DNA of 64,000 bases from Chitinophaga arvensicola (GCF_900110835.1 NZ_FOJG01000002.1:1144979-1208978), one strand, 5' to 3'; shown: positions 1 to 9,717, numbered from the stretch's first letter. The notes: generated from the letters alone by a model not told the origin. A program made the numbers and translations.

Positions 1-707
1 CTCAGTTCGGGGTAGCGGATACCTTCCGGGTGTTCGATCAGGGCATTGCGGCGGTCGCCCGTAATAATTTCTGCCGGTGCTTTGGTGGTCACCACTGTTT
101 TTTGGAGTTCTCCGGGAGATAGGGCATGCAGCAGGTCGAACGCCAGTTTCGTTTCTTCTTTCATCACTTCTTTGTCTTTCTGAGGACCTTCCAGCACAAT
201 TGCCGGATTCGCCCCCAGGAATGCCGGCGTACCGGCTACCAGTTCTTTTTTATCTGCCGAAAAATTAAAAGCCACATGATGGCCTTCAAAGCGCCAACCC
301 CAGATAGTATTTGCAGCAGGTACCCCGAAAATGGTCAGGAAATATTTACCGGGATCGCGGTAATGGTCGTTTTCAGGCCGGTGTTCGAGTTCTTTCAGCA
401 CCAGGTCCAGCTGCATGATATCATTCACTTTCTTTACGGCGCCTTCACTTAAAGCGGTGCCCAGCAGGGCCATGAGTGCCTGCCGCTGTGCGGGATTTAG
501 TTCATTTACGGAAATGCCTTTACGGTCATCGCGGGGTACATAGGCAAAATGATAGCGCTCACCCGTGTCAAAGGGAAACAGGGTCTGTGCCTGTTGGGCT
601 TTGCTCAGCAGGCGGATAAAGTGATTGGCTTTGTCTGCCATGTCCTGCGCTTTTGCAGGAATGAGGCAGGTGAAAGTCAGTATAAACAGCAGGAAAGACC
701 GGTACAT
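1..707 (-). CDS. DUF3500 family secreted protein, partial (3' end outside window)
   Basis: Only the N-terminal 235 residues are visible; the gene runs off the left edge. Read leftwards from an ATG at 707 it starts with a signal peptide (MYR, hydrophobic SFLLFILTFTCLIP, then AKAQ as a likely cleavage site), so the product is exported. The stretch around residues 120-165, with KYFLTIFGVP, WGWRFEGHHVAFNF and GTPAFLGANPA, is what I recognise from the DUF3500 family. No reaction is established for that family, and I assign none. No in-frame stop interrupts the visible part. The family call is fairly sure; the role is unknown. Confidence 0.8.
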   Translation of the reverse strand, partial: MYRSFLLFILTFTCLIPAKAQDMADKANHFIRLLSKAQQAQTLFPFDTGERYHFAYVPRDDRKGISVNELNPAQRQALMALLGTALSEGAVKKVNDIMQLDLVLKELEHRPENDHYRDPGKYFLTIFGVPAANTIWGWRFEGHHVAFNFSADKKELVAGTPAFLGANPAIVLEGPQKDKEVMKEETKLAFDLLHALSPGELQKTVVTTKAPAEIITGDRRNALIEHPEGIRYPEL

Positions 708-958
708 AACGCGTGGATTGTATAACGTGGACAATAATAATTCCCCAATATAATAGATCGGTCAGGATTATGCAACCGCCGGGTAGTGTTCAGCCCCTGA
801 TAAGCCCTATCCCCCTCCCCTGTAAACGCCCTATAAGCGCCTCCTATTAGATAGGGGTTAAAAAGGTGTCTGCTACTTTTTATTTACGGGGGATAACAAA
901 ATAAACGGAGGGTAAAAAAAATGATTAATTTAGTCGCCAACCCCTTAACGTTACTATT

Positions 959-2419
959 ATGCCCTCGAAAACTACCGGCAAACTGGCCGTAGCCGACTTT
1001 ATCCAGCACAGTGCGGTTGTCAGCGAACTCGACAATCTCAAAAAGCGTTTTGATCCTGCCCTTCCGGGTGGGAAGCCCCTGGTGGTATCCGATGTACTGG
1101 ATGCCGATGGGCATCAGTATGTGAACCTGGTACAGAAAGGCGGTGGCGTATTCGGTATTGCCCTCGTGGGTTATACCTATGTGCTGGAAGAAATGGGTAT
1201 CCGGTTCCTCCGGCTGGCCGGCACCAGCGCAGGTGCTATCAATACTGCCCTGATCACCGTTATCAAAAATAAGCAGGATAAAAAGTCGTCCGAAGTATTA
1301 CAGGCGATCTGTGACCTGGATTTCTTTTCGCTGGTAGATGGTCACCCTGCCGCGCGCTCTATTATTAAAAACTTTATTACCCAGAAAGACTACCTCGCTA
1401 AAGCCAGGAATAAGTTACTGGGCGTGCTGGCCGCCTTTGCACTGCTGGTAGCCGGAGATGTGATACTGGTAGGATTAAGCAGCCAGTACCCCGCGCTGTA
1501 TGTATGGACAGGGCTCTGTTTTATCCTGACCGGCTTCCTGTCGCTCATACTGGGCATCGGCGTTGCCTACTTTATAGACCTCTTTAAGCGGCTAAAAAAC
1601 TCAGGCTATGGTATCAATCCCGGGGATGTGTTTTACGACTGGATAAAGGGGCTTTTACTGCAAAACAATGTAGCCACCGTGAGTGAGCTGAATGAAAAAG
1701 CAGCGGATTGCCCGCCGTTGCAATTGCGGGTACCCAACGAAAGCGGGCTGGCCGATCTGAAAGGCGATGTAACTTTTATTGCCTCTGAACTCGTAACCCA
1801 GAACAAAATCCAGTTCCCGGCCATGTGTACGCTTTTCCGCACGGATATTGACACGCTGCCTCCGGCCGGTTTTATCCGGGCCTCCATGTCTATCCCTATC
1901 TTTTTTGAGTCTTACATGATCAATGATATTCCTACGGACGATCCGCGTATACAGGCGGCGTGGAAGCAATATTTCGGCATGTCGCACCCACCGGCCACCG
2001 CGCGTTTTGTGGATGGGGGTATTCTTTCCAATTTTCCGATCAGCATTTTTTACAACGCCAATGTAACGGTACCAAGACTACCATCTTTTGGCATTGACCT
2101 GGACGACAGCAAGCCTGCGGATAAGGAAGACAATGCCTTCAGCTGGTCGCTCACAGGGTATTTCGGCCGTATGTTCAATACCATCCGGAACTATTACGAC
2201 AAGGATTTCCTGCTGAAAAACGAGGTATATCAGCGGGGTGTAGGAAAAGTGGATATGTCGGACGACAAATACAACTGGCTGAACTTTTTCCTTTCGGATG
2301 AAGATAAGATAGACATGTTTGTACAGGGCGTAAAAGCAGCAGTAGCATTTCTGAATGCGTTTGACTGGGATGCTTATAAAAACGATCGTACCGCTATGCA
2401 AATCCAATTAAAAAAATAA
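959..2419 (+). CDS. Patatin-like phospholipase with internal membrane hairpin
   Basis: Lipid acyl hydrolase of the patatin family (486 aa). The oxyanion loop is GGGVFG at residues 61-66, the nucleophile elbow is GTSAG at 88-92 (Ser90), and the second dyad residue is Asp352 in DGG. Unusually, two hydrophobic segments at about 152-172 and 182-206 lie between the two halves of the catalytic dyad, so the protein is probably held in the inner membrane by a hairpin. There is no signal peptide. The next gene starts 2 bases after the stop and also encodes a membrane protein, so the two are probably co-transcribed. The substrate is unknown; phospholipid or triacylglycerol cleavage is inferred from the family. 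Confidence 0.88.
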   Translation: MPSKTTGKLAVADFIQHSAVVSELDNLKKRFDPALPGGKPLVVSDVLDADGHQYVNLVQKGGGVFGIALVGYTYVLEEMGIRFLRLAGTSAGAINTALITVIKNKQDKKSSEVLQAICDLDFFSLVDGHPAARSIIKNFITQKDYLAKARNKLLGVLAAFALLVAGDVILVGLSSQYPALYVWTGLCFILTGFLSLILGIGVAYFIDLFKRLKNSGYGINPGDVFYDWIKGLLLQNNVATVSELNEKAADCPPLQLRVPNESGLADLKGDVTFIASELVTQNKIQFPAMCTLFRTDIDTLPPAGFIRASMSIPIFFESYMINDIPTDDPRIQAAWKQYFGMSHPPATARFVDGGILSNFPISIFYNANVTVPRLPSFGIDLDDSKPADKEDNAFSWSLTGYFGRMFNTIRNYYDKDFLLKNEVYQRGVGKVDMSDDKYNWLNFFLSDEDKIDMFVQGVKAAVAFLNAFDWDAYKNDRTAMQIQLKK

Positions 2420-2421
2420 CC

Positions 2422-3111
2422 ATGGAACCTATTATTTCAAATGCCTGGAGCTGGCTTTGCATTTCCATGGCGCTGGTATTACTGACTTCTTTTATTATGT
2501 TCCGGCAGGCGCGGGAATTTTATATACTTGATATTGTGGTGCGTAAATTCAGTATCCTGGATTTACAGTTCCCGGCTTCCCGCAAAGAAATCCCTCACCT
2601 GATCCGTTGTATGTATGCGTTGCCGGCGCCACAGCAACAACGCACACTATCGGCGCTCAGGGGCCAGCTGTGGGTCGATTTTCTTTTTATGCCGGCGGCT
2701 TATGGCAGCATCTTCCTGATGTGTATACAGGTAGCTGCTAAAATGAATTTTGCGGGAGAAATTTTCTTTGAATGCCTGGCGTGGCTGCAACTCATTGCCT
2801 GGTTTTTTGATGCGATGGAGAATACCTACCTGCTCCGCAAGATACACCCCGACCCGGTATGTTCTTCTGTGGAAGTGCACCGGGCTTATCAGCAAATGGT
2901 ATTTGCCAAATGGATCCTGGCATCTACCGGCCTGGTATGCGCTTTATCGGCGCTGCTATTTTTCTGGGTATCCGGGAAGTATGAAACCGGTTCCCTGCAT
3001 TATCTCCTGATCCTGGTGGGTGAAGTAGTGGTGTTTGTGGCATTGCAGCTGCTGACGCGTCCACGTCGGACCACAGATACGATCGTGCAAACGGCCACGC
3101 CCGCAGCTTAG
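2422..3111 (+). CDS. Hypothetical multi-pass membrane protein
   Basis: Unrecognised 229-residue membrane protein. Hydrophobic segments are visible at about 8-26, 88-107, 115-135, 165-187 and 193-212, separated by a soluble region of about 60 residues rich in charged residues (30-85). It begins 2 bases after the patatin stop, which suggests translational coupling and a shared role at the membrane, perhaps as a partner of the membrane-anchored patatin. Its last codons overlap by 4 bases the end of the convergent serine hydrolase gene. No motif gives a function. Confidence 0.75.
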   Translation: MEPIISNAWSWLCISMALVLLTSFIMFRQAREFYILDIVVRKFSILDLQFPASRKEIPHLIRCMYALPAPQQQRTLSALRGQLWVDFLFMPAAYGSIFLMCIQVAAKMNFAGEIFFECLAWLQLIAWFFDAMENTYLLRKIHPDPVCSSVEVHRAYQQMVFAKWILASTGLVCALSALLFFWVSGKYETGSLHYLLILVGEVVVFVALQLLTRPRRTTDTIVQTATPAA

Positions 3112-4349
3112 GGAAGCACCTGTTTTCCATAGTCGCCGATCTCCTTCCAGACGGCTACAAAATCCGCCAGCTGCCTGGTGCCGCCGTGCTGCATATTTTC
3201 GATATCTGAATTAGTAACGAGGATCAATCCCAGTTGTTTCTCCGGTTTGAAGAACATAAATGCGCCCACGCCGGCATCGGAGCCGGTATGGCCTATTACA
3301 CCGTTCATGCGATGCACCCACAGGATACCGGTATTGGGTTCTTTTTCATCCAGTCCTTTGGGTGCATTGCCTGGCGGGAACATCGGCTGATACAACAACT
3401 CATAGGATGCTTTTTGCAATAAGCCATCTTTCCCTGCATATCCTTTTATCATTTCCTGCAGGTAAACAGATAGTTCCGTGCAGGAAGTAACCAGGCCGCC
3501 ATCCGGATAAGATGCCGACCGGTAGCGGGGATACACGTTACCTGCTTCATTGTATAGCTGCGCCATGTCTGCCGGTGCGGTGCAACTGGTTCGCCAGGAA
3601 GTATGCGCCATTTTCAGCGGATTAAAAATATATTGCTTGGTAAAATCCGGGAATGCCATACCCGATTTCAGTGTAATCAACCACGCTGCCAGTGCAGTTC
3701 CTACGTTACTGTACTCATAAGTGGCGCCCGGTTTTGTTTTCAGAAAATTCTTTTTACTGTACAGTTTACCGGTAGTTTGTAAATATTCCGTGAGATAAAC
3801 GGGCAGTGTGATGTCTTTATCTTCATTGCCATAACCGGCTTTCAATAACTGGGCGCGCATCGTATTTTCACCGGATGCGTCCTCACAGAGCACGTAACCA
3901 CGCTTAACCGCATCCGGCCGGTCTGTAATCCCGGAAGTATGACTTACCAGGTGTTTCACCCGGATGATACCGGTGGGATCATTTGGATTGATAACGGGAA
4001 AAGGCAGGATATCATTGATGGGCGTTTCCAAAGTAAACAATCCCAGCTCAATAGCTTTTGCTATTGCTACGCCCACAACTGTTTTGCTGACGGAGGCAAT
4101 GGGTTGCAGCGTATTTACCGTATATAGCTGCTTTGCAGCCACATCTGAAAAACCAAAGGCATGTTGATAGAGCACACTGTCGGCTGTAACCACTGCAACG
4201 GCAAACCCGGTGAGCGCACCTTTCTTTTGAATAGTTTCCAGTTTAGCGGTAATGGATTCCGCGCTGCTATGCTGTGCAAACACAGGTTGGGCCAGCGCCA
4301 GCAAGCATCCTGTACTGAACATGGCCTGCCTGATAAATGGATAGATCAT
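3108..4349 (-). CDS. Serine hydrolase, beta-lactamase/PBP4 family (class C type)
   Basis: Exported serine hydrolase of the beta-lactamase-related family (about 413 aa). The SxxK nucleophile motif is SVSK (residues 86-89 from this start), the YxN motif is YSN in TYEYSNVG, and the third motif is HTG in GVIGHTGSD. I chose ATG 4349 because it gives a compact signal peptide (MIYPFIRQ, hydrophobic core, QPVFA then QHS); an upstream in-frame ATG at 4385 and a later one at 4322 are alternatives. The family includes D-aminopeptidases, esterases and penicillin-binding proteins, so the substrate is open. It is divergent from a second, only distantly similar serine hydrolase that starts about 100 bases away. 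Confidence 0.85.
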   Translation of the reverse strand: MIYPFIRQAMFSTGCLLALAQPVFAQHSSAESITAKLETIQKKGALTGFAVAVVTADSVLYQHAFGFSDVAAKQLYTVNTLQPIASVSKTVVGVAIAKAIELGLFTLETPINDILPFPVINPNDPTGIIRVKHLVSHTSGITDRPDAVKRGYVLCEDASGENTMRAQLLKAGYGNEDKDITLPVYLTEYLQTTGKLYSKKNFLKTKPGATYEYSNVGTALAAWLITLKSGMAFPDFTKQYIFNPLKMAHTSWRTSCTAPADMAQLYNEAGNVYPRYRSASYPDGGLVTSCTELSVYLQEMIKGYAGKDGLLQKASYELLYQPMFPPGNAPKGLDEKEPNTGILWVHRMNGVIGHTGSDAGVGAFMFFKPEKQLGLILVTNSDIENMQHGGTRQLADFVAVWKEIGDYGKQVLP

Positions 4350-4450
4350 ACAAACAAAGATTAATAGTGTTGCGTTTTCCCGCATCCTTACCTGAAAGAT
4401 ATTATATTTATCTCTCTGAAATTACTTTTCCACGTCACTCCTTAACTCCC

Positions 4451-6025
4451 ATGAGCACTATGCAATCCAGAAGACATTTTATCAGAACTGCCGGCGCCGG
4501 ATTGGCAGGTATCGGTTTCTTACCCATCTTAGGCCCTGTAGGCCGGCTTTGGCAGCCGGGTCCTCTCTCCTTCTTTCCACATGCGCAACCTGAATCGCAG
4601 GGAGTTTCCTCCAAAGGAATACTGGCATTTATAGCGGCAGCGAATAATTCCGGCGCCAGCTGGCATAGTTTCATGCTGTTAAGACACGGGCATATTGTGG
4701 CAGAAGGCTGGTGGAATCCGTACGCGGCTGAATTTACCCACTCCCTGTATTCTCTCTCAAAAAGCTTTACCAGCACCGCTATCGGAATGCTGGTAAAAGA
4801 AGGTAAACTGGATATACAGCAGCCTGTGATTTCTTTTTTTCCGAAAGATGTACCCGCCAACCCCTCCGCTCATCTGCAGAAAATGACCGTCAAACACCTG
4901 CTCACCATGAATACCGGCAACGCGGCAGACACGCTTCCTCCGATGTGGAAGTCGGATACCTCCTGGGTGCAGACGTTCCTGGCACAACCCGTGGAGTTTG
5001 AACCCGGCACCCATTTTCTATACAACACCGGCGCTACTTATATGCTGGGTGCTATTTTACATGCAGTTACCGGACAAACACTGGAACAGTACCTGGCGCC
5101 CCGTTTATTTCAACCGCTGGATATTACCGGGTATGACTGGGAAACTTCCCCGCAGCAATTGAATACCGCAGGCTATGGGCTCCGTGTAAAAACCGAAGAC
5201 ATCGCGAAGCTTGGGCAGTTATATCTCCAGAAAGGACAATGGAAAGGAAAAGCACTGCTCACAGAAAGCTGGGTAAAAGATGCCACCGGTTATCAGACTT
5301 CCTCGCAGGAAGGCAATGGCGACTGGGCACAGGGATATGGCTACCAGTTCTGGCAGTGCCGTCATGGGGCATTCCGGGGCGACGGCGCCTATGGTCAGTA
5401 TTGCATTGTGATGCCCGATAAGGATGCCGTACTGGCGATTACCAGCCAGACCGCCGACATGCAGCAATCGCTGAACATCGTATGGGAACACCTGCTCCCG
5501 GCATTACAGGACGGGGTACTTGCTGACGATCCTGCTTCCGCCGCCGCGCTGAAAACAGCGTTAAAAAGTTTAGCCCTGCCCGTAGTAAAAGGTAATATCA
5601 CAAAGCCAGATACAACTGCTTATCAGGGTAAAAAATGGACCCTGGATAAAAATGATTTCAATGCGACCACCATGCAATTTGATTTCTCGCCGGCGGGCTG
5701 TACCTGGACCACGCAAACCGCATCAGGTAACACTGTGCTGCGTCTGGGCTGGGAAAAATGGGTATTGAACAAAGAGCGGCAAAGCTATCAGTTTCCGGAA
5801 GCAGGCCTGAATCATCAGCCTACGAAAGTGGCCGGTACAGCTACCTGGATCAACGACAAAACGTTGCAGCTGAACCTGCGCTTTGTGGAAACCCTGCATG
5901 GCGACCAGATCCAGTGCGTATTTGAAGGGGATCAGCTGAGCGTTAGTTTCCTCGACAGTCTGACTGCTATGACGCCGGGAAAAGCGGATAACAGAAAGGC
6001 GTTAAAAGCCACGCTGGCAGGTTAG
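4451..6025 (+). CDS. Serine hydrolase, beta-lactamase family, Tat-exported
   Basis: A 524-residue beta-lactamase-family hydrolase. The N terminus carries a twin-arginine signal (SRRHFIR followed by a Gly/Ala-rich hydrophobic stretch), so it is probably exported folded. The catalytic motif SxxK is SLSK at residues 101-104 and the tyrosine motif is YNTG in LYNTGATYMLG. A C-terminal domain of about 130 residues after the catalytic part looks like a beta-rich accessory domain. In-frame codons reach back to 4337, but they lack signal features and would overlap the divergent gene, so ATG 4451 is preferred; ATG 4460 is also possible. The substrate is unknown. Confidence 0.87.
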   Translation: MSTMQSRRHFIRTAGAGLAGIGFLPILGPVGRLWQPGPLSFFPHAQPESQGVSSKGILAFIAAANNSGASWHSFMLLRHGHIVAEGWWNPYAAEFTHSLYSLSKSFTSTAIGMLVKEGKLDIQQPVISFFPKDVPANPSAHLQKMTVKHLLTMNTGNAADTLPPMWKSDTSWVQTFLAQPVEFEPGTHFLYNTGATYMLGAILHAVTGQTLEQYLAPRLFQPLDITGYDWETSPQQLNTAGYGLRVKTEDIAKLGQLYLQKGQWKGKALLTESWVKDATGYQTSSQEGNGDWAQGYGYQFWQCRHGAFRGDGAYGQYCIVMPDKDAVLAITSQTADMQQSLNIVWEHLLPALQDGVLADDPASAAALKTALKSLALPVVKGNITKPDTTAYQGKKWTLDKNDFNATTMQFDFSPAGCTWTTQTASGNTVLRLGWEKWVLNKERQSYQFPEAGLNHQPTKVAGTATWINDKTLQLNLRFVETLHGDQIQCVFEGDQLSVSFLDSLTAMTPGKADNRKALKATLAG

Positions 6026-6080
6026 TGATGAAACATCATCCAACTTTTTCCTATTTTAGCAGCTACAATCATTTTGCTAT

Positions 6081-6722
6081 ATGCGCCTGAAACATCCATT
6101 GTTATTTCTGCTCTGCTGCCTTATCTGTATTTCCGCTGTGGCACAGGAACCCGTAAACACTTACGCCTCCTTGTTTCAGCAAAATAAATACCTGAAAGAC
6201 TGGGCTTCGAAATTCCCTCATTTTCAGCTATCAGATTTCCGGTATGCCCAAACCGATAAGATGGAATCGTACCAGGATGCCAACGACTTACAGCCAGATA
6301 AGCATTTTGAAGATCTCTACGGGAAGCTGATCAGCTATACTGCCGATAAGAAAAAGTACCTGGATTTTTACAGCTATCAGATTTCGCTGGAGCGCGTCAC
6401 CGTTAAAGGCAAAAAGGTGATCCAGGCAGGCGTGGATGTACACCAGGTGCTGCTGCTGGGGGACTACCGTAAGAAAACGCTTTCGCGTATTATGCAGGTG
6501 GGCCCTGATCAGTTCCTGGAAGAAGCGGTATGGCTGTCTGACAGCACATTTTTACTGGTGGGCACCAACAGTATGCAGCCATCCTATACCCCGTTTATGT
6601 ATGTGGGCGATCTGAAAAAGCAACAATACCATCTCTATCTCCCGAAAAACAAATCACTGCAAAGACCCGGTGTTTATAAATCGCTGCGCTGGCAATTACT
6701 TGGGACGGTGATCTGGCTGTAA
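6081..6722 (+). CDS. Hypothetical exported protein
   Basis: Unrecognised 213-residue protein. It has a clear signal peptide (MRLKHPLLFLLCCLICISAVAQ) and a mature part with regular polar and aromatic alternation such as YLDFYSYQISLERV, suggesting a beta-rich fold, but no motif that I can tie to a family. It starts 55 bases after the serine hydrolase and may be read from the same transcript or from its own promoter. The coding frame is convincing (good codon use, no overlap). The role is unknown. Confidence 0.7.
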   Translation: MRLKHPLLFLLCCLICISAVAQEPVNTYASLFQQNKYLKDWASKFPHFQLSDFRYAQTDKMESYQDANDLQPDKHFEDLYGKLISYTADKKKYLDFYSYQISLERVTVKGKKVIQAGVDVHQVLLLGDYRKKTLSRIMQVGPDQFLEEAVWLSDSTFLLVGTNSMQPSYTPFMYVGDLKKQQYHLYLPKNKSLQRPGVYKSLRWQLLGTVIWL

Positions 6723-6772
6723 ATCCCGTTTCAATAAACTTCTCATGTAAACCTTCCGCAGGACAGTACAGG

Positions 6773-6802
6773 TTGCAGTCCTCCTGCTTCGATTATATTT
6801 TG
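6773..6802 (+). promoter_or_regulatory. Possible housekeeping promoter for the GH71/99-like gene
   Basis: TTG at 6773-6775 is followed after 18 bases by TATATTTTG at 6794-6802. This is close to, but one base longer than, the Bacteroidota -7 consensus TAnnTTTG. It lies about 70 bases before the ATG at 6874. The match is inexact, so this is a weak call. Confidence 0.35.
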
Positions 6803-6873
6803 TTACCCTATTCCGGATGCTGGTGTACAACTGCATCGGGCCGCACTTTCATTGTTGTATAAATCTTAACGCA

Positions 6874-8916
6874 ATGCACACAAAAACAATTCCACTACAA
6901 CTGGTCATCCTTGCCCTGTTCATCACCGGCATTGGCTTCACCACCACCGCTGTTGAACGACGATCGGCCACTCCCATAAAAGATACCACAACAGACGATA
7001 CTTATTACCGCGATATTTATGCAGACACCTGGGTGGCATCTGATGCGCTGGGACGCACCATGCCTGATTTTTCACAGGCAGGCCCTGTGAAAAAAGACCA
7101 GCGGCGCGTGGTGGGTATGTTTTATATTACCTGGCACAGCGACAACAACGCCAACGCCGGTAAGAATTACCAGGGCGATGTGAGCAAAGTACTCAGCGCC
7201 CATCCGGAAGCCCGGCTGGACGCCAAACATCCCGCCTGGACCGAAGGCTCCTATCACTGGGGCGAACCTGAAATGGGCTATTTCCTCAGCAAAGATGAAT
7301 ATGTGATCCGCAAAGATATGTCCATGCTCGCCGACGCAGGCGTGGATGTACTCGTGATGGATGTTACCAATGCCGTGCGGTACTGGGACGAATGGGAAGT
7401 ACTTTTCACCACCATGCAGAAAATGAAAGCAGAAGGCAATAAAGTACCAAAATTCTGTTTCTGGGCGTTTAACGGCAGCGTGATCACCGTGGTACAGGAT
7501 CTCTACGAAAAGATCTATGCCCAAAACCGCTTCCCGGATCTCTGGTTTTACTGGGACGGAAAGCCGCTGCTACTCTACAATGGCAACCCCAGGTTTGATG
7601 CCAACGGGAAAGACGCCAAACAACCTAATTCCCATTATGATCCAACCGCAAAAACAGATGTAAACCATCCGCACTATAACGATCCCGAATACACGCTGGA
7701 AAACTACCACGACTACACGAAGGCGGTAAAACAGTTCTTTACGCTGCGTACCATGTGGTGGGGCTACCACGAATGGGCAGGTAAACGATTTATAGGTACG
7801 GAAGACAACTGGAGCTTCGGGTATGATATGGATAACAAACAGGTGAAAGCCATGCACCCGGATAGTCTTGTTTCCCTGCACCAGGGTAAAAAAGAAGAAG
7901 CCGCCGTAACACCCGCCCAGCATCCTTCCAGCCTGGTAGGAAAATCATGGACCCGGGAAAAAGGGCAACCGGCGCTGAATGCACACGACATGGCCGACTC
8001 CGCCTATGTACCCTGGCTGAAAAAGACAGTGGCCAATCCGGAAGCCTATGGTATCTATTTCCAGGACAGATGGAATGAAGCACTGAAAAGTGATCCGCAG
8101 TTCCTTTACATCAACGACTGGAACGAGTGGACCGCCGGTAAATATCAACCCGAAGGAGGTCACACCACCACGTTTATGCGCCGGAACAGCCCCTACTTTT
8201 TCGTGGACCAGTACAACGCAGAATTTAACCGCGCCATACAGCCTATGAAAGGCGGGTATACCGACAATTACTATATGCAGATGGCGCAGAATATCCGCCG
8301 TTACAAAGGTATACGCCCCATTCCCACCCTCAAAGGCCTGTCGAAAATAAAAACGGACGGCAATTTTTCCGACTGGTCGTCCGTCAGCGTAGAATACCGG
8401 GATACCAAAGGTGATGTGTTTCACCGTGACTATAACGGTTACGGTAACACGCACTACGTGAATAATTCCGGCCGTAACGATATCATTACCAGCAAAGTAA
8501 TGGTAGATGCCAGACAGATCAGCTTTTATGCGGAAACGGCTGATAATCTCACTCCGGCGACTGATCATAACTGGATGCTGCTGCTGATCGATGCGGACAA
8601 CAACCCCGCTACCGGCTGGTATGGCTATGACTACCTGGTAAACAAACAGGTAAAGAATGAACATACCACTACACTGATGCGTTTCGATGCTTCACAGAAC
8701 TGGGTGGCTGTAGCGGATATCCCTTTCCGTTATGCCGGCAGGCAGCTGGAGCTGAGTATTCCGAGGAAGCTGCTCGGATTGAACGGATCTAAATTTACAT
8801 TTGATTTTAAGTGGAGCGATAATGCAGCGGATCTGAAAGATCCTGTTTCATTGTGTATAGATGGGGATGCGGCGCCGAACAGGCGGTTTAACTACCGGTG
8901 TATCTGGGAGAAGTAA
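6874..8916 (+). CDS. Glycoside hydrolase, GH71/GH99-like, with C-terminal CBM9-like domain
   Basis: Large secreted protein (680 aa). An N-terminal hydrophobic signal (MHTKTIPLQLVILALFITG) is followed by a catalytic-type region to about residue 450, with VGMFYITWHSD, DVLVMDVTNAVRYWDEWEVL, KFCFWAFNG and FLYINDWNEWTAGKYQP. These resemble bacterial proteins grouped as GH71/99-like, which act on alpha-mannans or alpha-glucans. The last 180 residues (NFSDWSSVSVEYRD, DNNPATGWYGYDYLVN) look like a family 9-type carbohydrate-binding domain. An in-frame start at 6817 would put extra polar residues before the signal, so ATG 6874 is chosen. The exact glycan is not predictable. Confidence 0.8.
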   Translation: MHTKTIPLQLVILALFITGIGFTTTAVERRSATPIKDTTTDDTYYRDIYADTWVASDALGRTMPDFSQAGPVKKDQRRVVGMFYITWHSDNNANAGKNYQGDVSKVLSAHPEARLDAKHPAWTEGSYHWGEPEMGYFLSKDEYVIRKDMSMLADAGVDVLVMDVTNAVRYWDEWEVLFTTMQKMKAEGNKVPKFCFWAFNGSVITVVQDLYEKIYAQNRFPDLWFYWDGKPLLLYNGNPRFDANGKDAKQPNSHYDPTAKTDVNHPHYNDPEYTLENYHDYTKAVKQFFTLRTMWWGYHEWAGKRFIGTEDNWSFGYDMDNKQVKAMHPDSLVSLHQGKKEEAAVTPAQHPSSLVGKSWTREKGQPALNAHDMADSAYVPWLKKTVANPEAYGIYFQDRWNEALKSDPQFLYINDWNEWTAGKYQPEGGHTTTFMRRNSPYFFVDQYNAEFNRAIQPMKGGYTDNYYMQMAQNIRRYKGIRPIPTLKGLSKIKTDGNFSDWSSVSVEYRDTKGDVFHRDYNGYGNTHYVNNSGRNDIITSKVMVDARQISFYAETADNLTPATDHNWMLLLIDADNNPATGWYGYDYLVNKQVKNEHTTTLMRFDASQNWVAVADIPFRYAGRQLELSIPRKLLGLNGSKFTFDFKWSDNAADLKDPVSLCIDGDAAPNRRFNYRCIWEK

Positions 8917-8929
8917 TTTTATAATGGAG

Positions 8930-8963
8930 GAATGGAGTAGTTCCCGGATGGATTACTCCATTC
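8930..8963. terminator. Inverted repeat between convergent genes, possible terminator
   Basis: GAATGGAGTA at 8930-8939 pairs perfectly with TACTCCATTC at 8954-8963, with a 14-base loop. It sits between the ends of two convergent genes and overlaps the last codons and stop of the minus-strand gene. There is no strong T-run on either side, so terminator function is a guess from position. Confidence 0.4.
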
Positions 8964-9717
8964 GTTCAAACGGAATAAGTTGGGCGAGTAATAATTTCGC
9001 CCGCCATTGATCCGCATACTGATGCGCAAATTTTTCCTTCGTGTCTTTGGGGAGACGAAAATAGTTGTCTTCACGCTTGTCGCCGGCCTCTTCATGTGCA
9101 TCCTCCGCAAATGGCTGCACCAGGGTAAGATAATGTACGTAATGACCTAATTCGTGCAGCAGTGTACGGTATAATTGTGTATTCCTGACAGCGGCACTTT
9201 CCAGCATAGTAGTAAAGCTTCTCTTGTCTTCCACAAAAACATGCCCGTCTTCCCTGAGCCTGGCCAGTTCCTGCTGGTCGTCCGGATCAAGATTGCGTTT
9301 CCATTTAAAAGGCTTCCTGTAATTGGCTGTCTCCAGTATGACAGCAGGATAATATTCATTTTCAAATTCATAGGAATAAATGAGCCGGCCCCATACGTGG
9401 GAAATAATTTCCTCTTTTCTTTTAGGCTGACGTAATACAATAAATTTCAGATCCCCATAATCAGCCGGAGGAAGATAACTGAGTATCCGCGCTATGTCAT
9501 TTACGGTACAGGCGTGTGGAGAAGAAGGATGATGCTTTTCGGTAATGAAAATAAAAGTATGACCGTGAATGATCTTTTCCGTTTTTTCGTAAGGTTCCAA
9601 TCGTTCGTAAAAGTGTTTGGAACCGGTTCCGGCTGATGGGATAGTCAGCCGGTTGTGCTGCCCGGCGCCCTGCTTTGCAGTTCCGATATTCCTGTTGCGC
9701 CTCGTAGGATTTCTCAA
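8953..9717 (-). CDS. Putative HExxH zinc metallopeptidase-like protein; start uncertain or frameshifted
   Basis: The body carries HELGHYVHYL near residue 190, an HExxH zinc-binding motif typical of metallopeptidases, in a soluble, charged protein of about 254 residues with no signal peptide. The 5' end is problematic. This frame has no ATG before about residue 170; a stop lies just upstream of 9717, so the frame can begin only at a TTG (9717) or an ATT. The frame shifted by one base does have an ATG at 9763, just after a terminator, and reads sensibly (MPGKPYLSLAKNNSAIEKSYEAQQEYRN) up to about 9680. I suspect either a TTG start or a single-base frameshift near 9660-9700. The substrate is unknown. 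Confidence 0.6.
   Translation of the reverse strand: MRNPTRRNRNIGTAKQGAGQHNRLTIPSAGTGSKHFYERLEPYEKTEKIIHGHTFIFITEKHHPSSPHACTVNDIARILSYLPPADYGDLKFIVLRQPKRKEEIISHVWGRLIYSYEFENEYYPAVILETANYRKPFKWKRNLDPDDQQELARLREDGHVFVEDKRSFTTMLESAAVRNTQLYRTLLHELGHYVHYLTLVQPFAEDAHEEAGDKREDNYFRLPKDTKEKFAHQYADQWRAKLLLAQLIPFERME

Noticed and set aside
921..992. Short frame starting at ATG 921 after a GGAGGG sequence, overlapping the patatin start
   Set aside because: Only 23 codons, out of frame with patatin and with no features; the GGAGGG might be chance.
7945..8664. Open frame of 239 codons on the minus strand within the GH71/99-like gene
   Set aside because: Antisense shadow of a real gene with no recognisable domain.
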